This document shows, piece after piece, positions 5,720-12,155 of a stretch of DNA of 13,835 bases (its first letter is position 1; each line of letters starts with the position of its first letter). Source of the DNA: Propionibacteriaceae bacterium (GTDB taxonomy: Bacteria > Actinomycetota > Actinomycetes > Propionibacteriales > Propionibacteriaceae); assembly GCA_024636075.1 (NCBI GenBank), contig JAGXHS010000147.1, positions 1 through 13,835 of the forward strand, given 5' to 3'. Below the pieces are notes generated by a model. That model searched no databases. It was not told where the DNA came from and saw only the letters and a list, made by a program, of their open reading frames with translations. Position numbers and translations under genes: made by a program.

Positions 5720-8578
5720 ATGAATCAGAATGCCAACTTCGCCGCCCGTCACATCGGGCCCCCATCCAGCGATGTCGCCCGGATGCTCTCGGTGCTGGGG
5801 TTGGCAGATCTGGACGAGCTGGCCGAGCGAGCACTTCCCGATGCGATTCGAAGTACCGACACCCTGGATCTGCCGCCGGCACGAACCGAGGCGGGTCACT
5901 TGGACCAGATGCGTCATCTGGCGTCCATGAACAGCCCCTGCCGGGCGATGATCGGTTTGGGCTACTACGGCACCGTCACACCGGCTGTGATCCGACGCAA
6001 TGTGCTGGAAGATCCCACCTGGTACACCGCCTACACCCCCTACCAGCCCGAGATCAGCCAAGGGCGGCTGGAGGCATTGATCAACTTTCAGACCGTCGTG
6101 GCCGAACTGACGTCACTGTCGACAGCGGGCGCAAGCCTGCTCGACGAAGCCACAGCCGCCGCCGAAGCGATGGCCTTGGCACGCAGAAAGGTGCGCAAGG
6201 GCAGCGCCATCGTCGTCGACCCCAACGTGCTGCCGCAAACCCTGGGCGTGCTGCGTACCCGCGGCGACGCCATCGGCATCGAGATCGTTGTGGCCGGTGA
6301 TTCCATCCTGGAGACCTTGCAGAGTACCGACGCATTCGCGGTGCTGCTCCAGGTACCCGGAGCGGACGGCAATCTGCCCAGCGTGTCGACTCTGACGGCG
6401 ATCGCCTCAAAAGCCCACGAGAACGGCGCCATGGTCATCGCAGCAGCTGACCTGTTGGCACTGACCATGATCACGCCGCCGGGCGAGTGGGGTGCTGACA
6501 TTGCAGTCGGCAGCAGCCAGCGATTCGGGGTGCCGCTGTTCTATGGCGGCCCGCACGCCGGCTATATCGCTGTCGCAGCGGGACTGGAGCGCAGCATGCC
6601 CGGTCGGCTCGTCGGTGCGTCGGTGGACGCGGCAGGGGACCGGGCTTTCCGGCTCGCCCTGCAGACCCGCGAGCAGCACATCCGCCGGGAGAAGGCCACC
6701 TCGAACATCTGTACCGCCCAGGTGCTGCTGGCCGTGGTGGCGGGCATGTACGCTGTCTACCACGGCCCCGACGGGCTGCGTCGGATCGCCGAGGAGATCC
6801 ACCAGAAGGCCCGGCTGCTCGCAGCCAGCTGTCAGGCAGCGGGCCTGGAGCTCGCCAGCACCAGCTTCTTCGACACGATCACCGTCACAGTCAAAGATGC
6901 CTCTGCGGCCGTCCAACTCGCACGGCAGGCCGGAGTACACCTGAGATTGGTCGACCGGACACACGTCGGCATATCGGTCGGTGAGGACACCACCAGCGAC
7001 GACCTGATCGCGGTTGCAGGCACCCTTGGGACCGAGTTGGCCACCGACGGTACCGGGGGACTCGCCGACCACCATCGGGGCAGTGACTTCTGCCGGCACC
7101 CGGTGTTCAACAGCCACCACAGCGAGACCGCCATGATGCGCTATCTGCGCAACCTGTCGGATCGTGATTTCGCGCTCGACAAGGGCATGATCCCACTCGG
7201 GTCCTGCACCATGAAATTGAACGGCGCAGCCGAACTGGAACCGATCAGCTACCCGGGTTTCGCCGACCTGCACCCTTTCGCACCCAGTTCAGATGCCACC
7301 GGCTACGAGGTGCTGATCAACGAACTGACGGACTGGCTGACGGAGATCACCGGCTACGACCGGGTCAGTCTGCAGCCGAATGCCGGAAGTCAGGGCGAGT
7401 TCGCCGGGTTGATGGCGATCCGCGGCTACCACCGCTCGCGCAGCGATGACCAACGCGACGTCTGCCTGATTCCTTCGTCTGCGCATGGCACCAACGCCGC
7501 GTCCGCAGTGATGGCAGGGATGCGGGTGGTCGTGGTGAAGAGCGCCGACGACGGTTCGGTCGACCTGGACGACCTGCGAACCAAGCTCGACAAGCACCGC
7601 GACGAACTGTCCGCGATCATGGTCACCTACCCGTCGACCCATGGCGTCTTCGAGGAGACCATCGTCGAGCTGTGTCAGCTCGTGCACGAGGCCGGCGGTC
7701 AGGTGTACGTCGACGGCGCCAACATGAACGCGCTGGTGGGTGTGGCCCGCCCGGGCAAGTTCGGTGCCGACGTCTCCCACCTGAACCTGCACAAGACCTT
7801 CGCCATCCCGCACGGTGGTGGTGGCCCGGGTGTCGGTCCGATCGGGGTGCGGGAGCACCTGGCCCCGTGGCTGCCCAATCACCCGCTCAATGAGCACGCC
7901 GGCCCTACGGGCTCCTACGGGCCGGTGTCAGCTGCGCCCTACGGTTCGCCAGGTGTGCTGCCGATCAGCCACGGGTACCTCGCCCTGATGGGGCCCGACG
8001 GGTTGCGCGAGGCGTCTCTGGTGGCCGTACTGAACGCGAACTACATCGCCCGTCGACTGCGCGAGCACTATCCAGTGCTCTACACGGGCCTCCACGACCT
8101 GGTCGCGCACGAGTGCATTCTCGATCTGCGTTCGATCAGCAAGGCCAGCGGGGTCACCGTCGATGATGTCGCCAAGCGGTTGATCGACTACGGCTTCCAT
8201 GCCCCGACGATGAGCTTCCCGGTGGCTGGCACTCTGATGGTGGAGCCCACCGAGTCGGAGAGCAAGCAGGAGCTGGATCGGTTCTGCGACGCGATGATCG
8301 CCATTGGAGCCGAGATCGACGCGGTGCAGAGCGGGAGGTGGCCAGCCGATGACAACCCGCTGCGTAACGCTCCGCACACCCTGGCCCAGGTCACTGCCGA
8401 CGAGTGGCCACATCCGTACTCGCGTGGCACGGCAGGGTTCCCGGCGGGACGGCACACCGGGCCCATCGAAGCGACTGGCACCGGAAAGTACTGGCCGGCG
8501 GTGGCGCGCATCGATCAGGTCTACGGTGATCGCAACCTCGTCTGTTCCTGTCCGGCGCCGGAGTCCTTCGAAGAATGA
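5720..8578 (+). CDS. gcvP: Glycine dehydrogenase (aminomethyl-transferring), P protein
   Basis: PLP-dependent glycine decarboxylase of the glycine cleavage system. It decarboxylates glycine and loads the aminomethyl group onto lipoyl-GcvH. It is 952 residues long, the usual length for the fused single-chain form (N- and C-terminal halves homologous to GcvPA and GcvPB). The N-terminal half shows RHIGP, MIGLGYYGT and TPYQPEISQGRLEALINFQT. The C-terminal half carries LGSCTMKLNG (from about 493), SAHGTNAASA, and the PLP lysine in LNLHKTFAIPHGGGGPG (Lys692) with the following Gly-rich loop. The start ATG 5720 has no ribosome-binding site but a -10 hexamer at leaderless distance. The carrier gene gcvH is 2.7 kb upstream in the same block; gcvT is absent from the window. 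The YihY gene starts 11 nt after the stop, so the two are probably cotranscribed. Confidence 0.98.
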   Translation: MNQNANFAARHIGPPSSDVARMLSVLGLADLDELAERALPDAIRSTDTLDLPPARTEAGHLDQMRHLASMNSPCRAMIGLGYYGTVTPAVIRRNVLEDPTWYTAYTPYQPEISQGRLEALINFQTVVAELTSLSTAGASLLDEATAAAEAMALARRKVRKGSAIVVDPNVLPQTLGVLRTRGDAIGIEIVVAGDSILETLQSTDAFAVLLQVPGADGNLPSVSTLTAIASKAHENGAMVIAAADLLALTMITPPGEWGADIAVGSSQRFGVPLFYGGPHAGYIAVAAGLERSMPGRLVGASVDAAGDRAFRLALQTREQHIRREKATSNICTAQVLLAVVAGMYAVYHGPDGLRRIAEEIHQKARLLAASCQAAGLELASTSFFDTITVTVKDASAAVQLARQAGVHLRLVDRTHVGISVGEDTTSDDLIAVAGTLGTELATDGTGGLADHHRGSDFCRHPVFNSHHSETAMMRYLRNLSDRDFALDKGMIPLGSCTMKLNGAAELEPISYPGFADLHPFAPSSDATGYEVLINELTDWLTEITGYDRVSLQPNAGSQGEFAGLMAIRGYHRSRSDDQRDVCLIPSSAHGTNAASAVMAGMRVVVVKSADDGSVDLDDLRTKLDKHRDELSAIMVTYPSTHGVFEETIVELCQLVHEAGGQVYVDGANMNALVGVARPGKFGADVSHLNLHKTFAIPHGGGGPGVGPIGVREHLAPWLPNHPLNEHAGPTGSYGPVSAAPYGSPGVLPISHGYLALMGPDGLREASLVAVLNANYIARRLREHYPVLYTGLHDLVAHECILDLRSISKASGVTVDDVAKRLIDYGFHAPTMSFPVAGTLMVEPTESESKQELDRFCDAMIAIGAEIDAVQSGRWPADDNPLRNAPHTLAQVTADEWPHPYSRGTAGFPAGRHTGPIEATGTGKYWPAVARIDQVYGDRNLVCSCPAPESFEE

Positions 8579-8588
8579 GGGGGTAGGT

Positions 8589-9680
8589 GTGTCACTGATT
8601 GATCGCGTCCTCTCCCGCGTGGCGCGGCGCCCCATCCCGGCACACCTGTGGCGCGCCTATTCCCGATACACGAGCCGATTGGGCAACCAGCTCGCCGGCG
8701 GCATCACGTACTACTCCATCCTCGCGGTGGTACCGATCCTGATGTTTGCCTTCTCCTCGTTGGGCTGGACCCTCACCGTGTTCCGACCGGAGTGGTTGAG
8801 CCAGATCAAGAACCTGCTCAACGCACAGCTGGCCTCGGCCACCGCCGGGGACCAGGTCGCGCAGTGGATCGACAAGTACCTGAACGACTGGCAGGCGATT
8901 GGCCTCTTCGGTGTGGTGTCGGCGCTATGGGCGGGTTCCGGCTGGATGGGCAGTCTGAAAGCGGCTGTTCGGGCGCTCTGGCGCCCCGAGTTGGAAATCC
9001 CTGAGCCGGGGCGCAACCCCATCGCGGAGTGGTTCGTCAATCTCGTGCTGATGCTGGGCACCCTGGTCGTCGTGTTCATCACATTCATCACGAATGCTGC
9101 TGGCTCCTGGCTGGCCGAGAAAATCCCGATCTGGGCGGGTCTGGAGAACCCGGAAGCGGTGAGCCTGTGGCTGCGAGTGGTGTCGTTGGCGCTCTCGCTG
9201 GCAACGGGGTGGGCCTTCTTCGCGCTGCTCTACTGGGTGTTGCCGCGACACAAGACGGCGTGGCAGCCGTTGGCGCTGGGTGCACTGGGTGCGAGCCTGT
9301 CGCTGGCCCTGCTACAGGTGGGTGCTGGCCAATTGATTGAACTCTTCGCGCGCAACCGTGCCTTCATCATCTTCGGGCCGGTGATCACGCTGATGCTGTT
9401 CCTGAATCTGTTCGCGCGGCTCAGCCTGTTCATCGCCGCGTGGATCGCGACGTCCAATCAACCGGCGACCGCCCGGGTGTACAACCCGAGTGACGCACCC
9501 CTGCACGGAAAGGCCAGCACGCTGACCGTCCCGGGCCACTGGGTGGCAGCCGACCGGGACCGTCGGGATCGGGAGCGTCGGGATCGGGACCGTCAGGAAC
9601 GGGACCGTCAGGAACGGGACCGTCAGGAACGGGACGGCCGGAAGCGGGAAAAGGCAGCGGAAGACACCGCCAGCGGCTGA
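8589..9680 (+). CDS. YihY/virulence factor BrkB family membrane protein
   Basis: Integral membrane protein of the YihY/BrkB (UPF0761) family, 363 residues. Older annotations call it ribonuclease BN, which is a misassignment for this family; its function is unknown. The conserved N-terminal segment LAGGITYYSILAVVPILM is at about 35-52, and about six hydrophobic helices follow up to residue ~295. The C-terminus from ~324 is a highly charged, probably disordered tail built from pentapeptides of the type DRQER, encoded by a 15-bp tandem repeat. GTG 8589 was chosen because GAGGGGG (8577-8583) lies five bases upstream and family homology starts just after; the frame is open further upstream but only inside gcvP. 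It follows gcvP by 10 nt. Its stop codon lies inside the left arm of the hairpin at 9674-9704. Confidence 0.87.
   Translation: MSLIDRVLSRVARRPIPAHLWRAYSRYTSRLGNQLAGGITYYSILAVVPILMFAFSSLGWTLTVFRPEWLSQIKNLLNAQLASATAGDQVAQWIDKYLNDWQAIGLFGVVSALWAGSGWMGSLKAAVRALWRPELEIPEPGRNPIAEWFVNLVLMLGTLVVVFITFITNAAGSWLAEKIPIWAGLENPEAVSLWLRVVSLALSLATGWAFFALLYWVLPRHKTAWQPLALGALGASLSLALLQVGAGQLIELFARNRAFIIFGPVITLMLFLNLFARLSLFIAAWIATSNQPATARVYNPSDAPLHGKASTLTVPGHWVAADRDRRDRERRDRDRQERDRQERDRQERDGRKREKAAEDTASG
9556..9645 (+). repeat. 15-bp tandem repeat in the YihY C-terminal tail
   Basis: Six consecutive 15-bp units. Units 3-5 (9586-9600, 9601-9615, 9616-9630) are identical, GGGACCGTCAGGAAC. Units 1-2 (9556-9585) differ by a few bases, and unit 6 (9631-9645) is degenerate. 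The unit length is a multiple of three, so changes in copy number keep the frame. The units encode D-R-(R/Q)-(D/E)-R pentapeptides. Confidence 0.93.
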
Positions 9681-9704
9681 CCGCCCAAGAGGGACGGTCA
9701 GCCG
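9674..9704. terminator. Bidirectional terminator hairpin between convergent genes
   Basis: Perfect 10-bp inverted repeat CGGCTGACCG (9674-9683) / CGGTCAGCCG (9695-9704). The loop can pair further, CCC (9684-9686) with GGG (9691-9693), leaving tetraloop AAGA and one bulged A. The left arm contains the TGA stop of the YihY gene, and the right arm ends 10 nt beyond the stop of the opposite-strand pfp gene. There is no T-tract, as is common in actinobacteria. It can serve both strands. Confidence 0.8.
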
Positions 9705-9713
9705 GTCAAGCGC

Positions 9714-10934
9714 TCAGTGCGCCACCGCTGCAGCCGATTCCGGCTGGCCGATCGCGGCGAGCATCGATCGATACCACTCAGTGTGGATGTCGAACGGCTT
9801 GCCACCCTTGATGCGATCGAACGCAATCGCGCACAGTGTGTCGCCATTCTCCTCGTCGTGACCGATGACACCGGAGGTGCCCTGGAGTGCGGAGTCCACG
9901 GCCAGGTCAGTGCATTGCTTGATCAGCTTGAGATCGGCCTCGTTCGCGGCGGCTGACCGCGAGAAGTAACCCGACTTCTGCACCATCACCTTTTCGGCGT
10001 CCAGCAGTTCCGCGAACTTCTCCGCGAACCAATTCCCGGGGTTCACCTTGTCCAGCTTGACGTGCCCGAACGGGTCGCGCGGCACCTCTTCGCCGGCTCG
10101 CTCTATCTCGGCGACGATCGAATCCAACCCGGCTCCCTCGGAGAGGAAGATGGTGACATTGCCGACCTCGTCCATCACCTTCTTGAGACGCTCGGCCTCG
10201 GTGGCAATGTCGATCTCGGCTTCCGGCACATACACCGCGTGCACGTCCCATGCCTCCTTGGACAGCCCGATCTCCGGCAACCACTCCTGTGCGTCCACCC
10301 AGCCTCGGTACTCGGCAGCGGTGGCAGCGGTGAGCCAGCCACAGTGGCGGCCCATCACTTCGTGGATGATCAGCATCCGGGCGCCCGAATTGTGTTCGCC
10401 GACGACATTCTGCGCGAACACCGAACCCTGCTCGGCGGCTGTCCAGGCACCCAGGGACTGCTTGATCGGAATGACATCGTTGTCGATGGTCTTCGGCAAC
10501 CCCACGACGGTGAGGCCGTGGTCGTTCTCGGCCAGATACGCTGCGAGATCAGCAGCGGTGGTGTTCGTGTCGTCGCCACCGATGGTGTGCAGCACGTCGA
10601 TCCCATCGGCCACCAGCCGGTCCGCGGCAACCTTCAGCGGATCATCGCCCTCTTGCACCAGACCGCGCTTGACCAGGTCCTTGACATTGGTGAGCTTCAC
10701 CCGGGAATTGCCGATGGGTGAGCCACCATAGTTGTGCAAGACCGCAGCGTTGTCTCGGACCTTCTGCGTGACCTCGAGGATGTCGCCCTCCAGCAGGCCT
10801 TGGTAGCCGTGCCGATACGCGATGATCTCGACTTCGGGAGCGACCTCGGTGTACTTCTGGATCAGTCCTCCAATCGCCGATGACAGGCAGGGAGCAAATC
10901 CGCCTGCGGTCAACAGAGCAACTTTCTTCACCAT
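9714..10934 (-). CDS. pfp: Pyrophosphate--fructose 6-phosphate 1-phosphotransferase
   Basis: Phosphofructokinase-family enzyme, 406 residues, converting fructose 6-phosphate to fructose 1,6-bisphosphate in glycolysis. Two motifs point to pyrophosphate rather than ATP as donor: GGDDTNT (119-125), with the second Asp that blocks ATP binding, and PKTIDND (147-153), with Lys in place of the Gly found in ATP enzymes. The MGRHCGWLTAATA substrate-binding segment and the N-terminal LTAGGFAPCLSSAIGG loop are intact. PPi enzymes of this type are reversible and can also work in gluconeogenesis. ATG at 10934 has GAAAGG nine nt upstream (complement of 10944-10949). It is divergent from the TadE/TadG-like gene across 91 nt and convergent with the YihY gene across a hairpin. 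ATP use is not strictly excluded. Confidence 0.94.
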   Translation of the reverse strand: MVKKVALLTAGGFAPCLSSAIGGLIQKYTEVAPEVEIIAYRHGYQGLLEGDILEVTQKVRDNAAVLHNYGGSPIGNSRVKLTNVKDLVKRGLVQEGDDPLKVAADRLVADGIDVLHTIGGDDTNTTAADLAAYLAENDHGLTVVGLPKTIDNDVIPIKQSLGAWTAAEQGSVFAQNVVGEHNSGARMLIIHEVMGRHCGWLTAATAAEYRGWVDAQEWLPEIGLSKEAWDVHAVYVPEAEIDIATEAERLKKVMDEVGNVTIFLSEGAGLDSIVAEIERAGEEVPRDPFGHVKLDKVNPGNWFAEKFAELLDAEKVMVQKSGYFSRSAAANEADLKLIKQCTDLAVDSALQGTSGVIGHDEENGDTLCAIAFDRIKGGKPFDIHTEWYRSMLAAIGQPESAAAVAH

Positions 10935-10956
10935 GGAACAGTGCCTTTCGCGAGTC

Positions 10957-10971
10957 GTGTGGCAACCACAC
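10957..10971. promoter_or_regulatory. Inverted repeat in the pfp promoter region
   Basis: Perfect 6-3-6 inverted repeat GTGTGG-CAA-CCACAC. On the minus strand it abuts or overlaps the possible pfp -10 (GATAGT, complement of 10970-10975, or TAGTGT, complement of 10968-10973), so it would lie between the -10 and the leader, a normal place for an operator. It could also be a small RNA hairpin in the leader. The bound protein is unknown. Confidence 0.4.
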
Positions 10972-11013
10972 TATCGGCTGTGCATGGCCCGCGAAGGTGC
11001 TCGCGACATGTGC

Positions 11014-11019
11014 CAGAAT
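11014..11019 (+). promoter_or_regulatory. -10-like hexamer, likely leaderless promoter of the TadE/TadG-like gene
   Basis: CAGAAT ends 7 nt before GTG 11026, the same spacing as at four other genes. The first base deviates from TANNNT, but the key A and final T are present. No ribosome-binding site precedes the GTG. This signal was the main reason for choosing that start. Confidence 0.45.
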
Positions 11020-11025
11020 CGGACC

Positions 11026-11418
11026 GTGCGCAGCCGCAACGACCACCGGGGGATGAGTTTCTCCGTCTTCACCGTCGTCATCTTCGCTGCACTGATCCTG
11101 GTGGCCGGGCTCGTGGTGGATGGGGCCGCACAACTTGCCGAACACCGTAGGGCACAGGTCGTGGCCGCCCAGGCCGTGCGCGTCGGCTCCGACGCCGCAG
11201 CCGGCGCGCGACTCACCGGTTCCACCGGCGCCCGCCAAGCCTTGGAATCAGCCCGCGACGTCCTCCGGCGCAGCAGCCTGGACGGGCGCGTCGAGCTCGA
11301 CGCTGGCACTCTGATCGTCACCACCACCAGCCACACCGACACCACCTTCCTCGGTCTGATCGGAGTGGACCACCTCGCTGTCGAGGGTCATGCCGAGGGC
11401 GAGCTGATTCCCGACTGA
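11026..11418 (+). CDS. Small TadE/TadG-like membrane-anchored protein
   Basis: A 130-residue protein with an N-terminal charged segment (RSRNDHRG), one long hydrophobic helix (about 11-32, FSVFTVVIFAALILVAGLVVDGAAQL) and an alanine-rich, polar remainder. The pattern RG-x(n)-hydrophobic-GLVVDGAAQL followed by AxxVAAQAVRVG resembles actinobacterial TadE/TadG pilus-assembly proteins, which present a pseudopilin-like N-terminus. The match is by pattern only. No other tad gene (ATPase, TadB/C, prepilin peptidase) is in the window, so a role in a pilus is uncertain. GTG 11026 was chosen by the leaderless -10; ATG 11053 would remove the charged N-terminus, and upstream Met codons fall within the pfp promoter region. 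It is divergent from pfp and 40 nt before the yciO-like gene. Confidence 0.65.
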   Translation: MRSRNDHRGMSFSVFTVVIFAALILVAGLVVDGAAQLAEHRRAQVVAAQAVRVGSDAAAGARLTGSTGARQALESARDVLRRSSLDGRVELDAGTLIVTTTSHTDTTFLGLIGVDHLAVEGHAEGELIPD

Positions 11419-11446
11419 GCCACCGGAGCAGCTGCGCTGCGTGTCA

Positions 11447-11452
11447 TATAGT
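11447..11452 (+). promoter_or_regulatory. -10 hexamer, likely leaderless promoter of the yciO-like gene
   Basis: TATAGT, a near-perfect -10, ends 7 nt before the A of ATG 11459. It supports that ATG over the upstream in-frame ATG-like start at 11441, which would lie upstream of the -10. No ribosome-binding site and no clear -35. Confidence 0.6.
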
Positions 11453-11458
11453 CGACAC

Positions 11459-12079
11459 ATGGCCAGGTACTTTGACGTGCACCCCGAAAATCCACAACCC
11501 CGGTCCGTCATGCAGGTGGCGCAGATCATCACTGACGGCGGTCTCGTGGTGTGGCCCACTGATTCGGCTTTCGCTCTCGGCTGCCTGCTCGGCAACCGGG
11601 AGGGCCTGGAACGCATCCGAAGCATTCGCGAACTCGACACCAGTCACCACTTCACCTTGGTCGTCAGCGAATTCGCCCAACTGGGAGAGTTCGTGAAGAT
11701 GAGCACGCCCGCCTTCCGCGCTGTGCGCGCCTGTACCCCCGGGCCATACACCTTCATCCTCAACGCGACCAGGGAACTGCCCCGCGCAATGTTGCATCCC
11801 AAGAAGAAGACCGTCGGGGTGCGAATCCCACAGCACGTCACGGCGCGAGCACTGCTGAACGAACTGGGGGAGCCGATCGTCTCCTCGACGCTCATCATGC
11901 CGGGCCAGGAGTATCCGCTGTCGGACGGATGGGCGATCAAGGAACTGCTCGAGAACAGCGTTGACGCGGTACTCGACTCCGGCGACGTGTCTGACACGCC
12001 GACCACGGTCGTGGATCTCAGTGGCGACGAGCCGGTGGTGCTGCGCCAGGGCGCCGGCGACATCAGCCTTTTCGAATGA
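11459..12079 (+). CDS. yciO: Sua5/YciO/YrdC-family protein, YciO type
   Basis: Member of the Sua5/YrdC fold family, whose characterised members make threonylcarbamoyl-AMP for the t6A modification of tRNA position 37. At 206 residues it has the short single-domain form. The N-terminus MARYFDVHPENPQPR and the block VVWPTDSAFALGC (30-42) match E. coli YciO rather than TsaC/Sua5, which have PTDTVYGL. Nucleotide/substrate-site segments include KKKTVGVRIP (115-124), GEPIVSSTLIMPG and the C-terminal PTTVVDLS...VVLRQGAGD. The physiological role of YciO is unsettled; weak or no t6A synthesis activity is the usual view. ATG 11459 gives the standard N-terminus and has a leaderless -10. It is followed after 76 nt by the M3 peptidase gene with its own promoter. 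Confidence 0.9.
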   Translation: MARYFDVHPENPQPRSVMQVAQIITDGGLVVWPTDSAFALGCLLGNREGLERIRSIRELDTSHHFTLVVSEFAQLGEFVKMSTPAFRAVRACTPGPYTFILNATRELPRAMLHPKKKTVGVRIPQHVTARALLNELGEPIVSSTLIMPGQEYPLSDGWAIKELLENSVDAVLDSGDVSDTPTTVVDLSGDEPVVLRQGAGDISLFE

Positions 12080-12085
12080 CGGGTG

Positions 12086-12100
12086 GGACCTCCTTGGTCC
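12086..12100 (+). terminator. Weak hairpin after the yciO-like gene
   Basis: GGACC (12086-12090) and GGTCC (12096-12100) form a 5-bp stem around the loop TCCTT, 6 nt after the yciO stop. No T-tract. The stem is short, so it is only a possible terminator. Confidence 0.25.
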
Positions 12101-12143
12101 GTCGCCAGTGCGTTGGGCAGCGGGGGGTGACTGAGCGGGTCGC

Positions 12144-12149
12144 TAGGTT
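12144..12149 (+). promoter_or_regulatory. -10 hexamer, likely leaderless promoter of the M3 peptidase gene
   Basis: TAGGTT ends 7 nt before the A of ATG 12156. The intervening bases are a G-run (12150-12155), which could instead act as a poor ribosome-binding site, though it touches the ATG. No clear -35. Confidence 0.5.
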
Positions 12150-12155
12150 GGGGGG

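Noticed and set aside
6407..7273. Long antisense ORFs opposite gcvP, and similar ones at 12063-12830 and 12951-13727
   Set aside because: They are shadow frames typical of GC-rich coding DNA; their translations are low-complexity, have no recognisable domain, and lie opposite well-conserved genes.
8304..8588. Long upstream extension of the YihY frame
   Set aside because: It lies wholly inside the gcvP coding region; GTG 8589 has a strong ribosome-binding site and family homology begins just after.
9556..9645. CRISPR-like array
   Set aside because: The units are contiguous 15-mers without spacers and lie in frame in a coding sequence.
10822..11025. Upstream start for the TadE/TadG-like protein at 10822 or at in-frame Met codons
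   Set aside because: It would run antisense through the start of pfp and its promoter; the -10 hexamer at leaderless distance supports GTG 11026.
11428..11440. GCAGC-TGC-GCTGC hairpin as a terminator after the TadE/TadG-like gene
   Set aside because: The stem is only 5 bp with a 3-nt loop and is expected by chance at this base composition.
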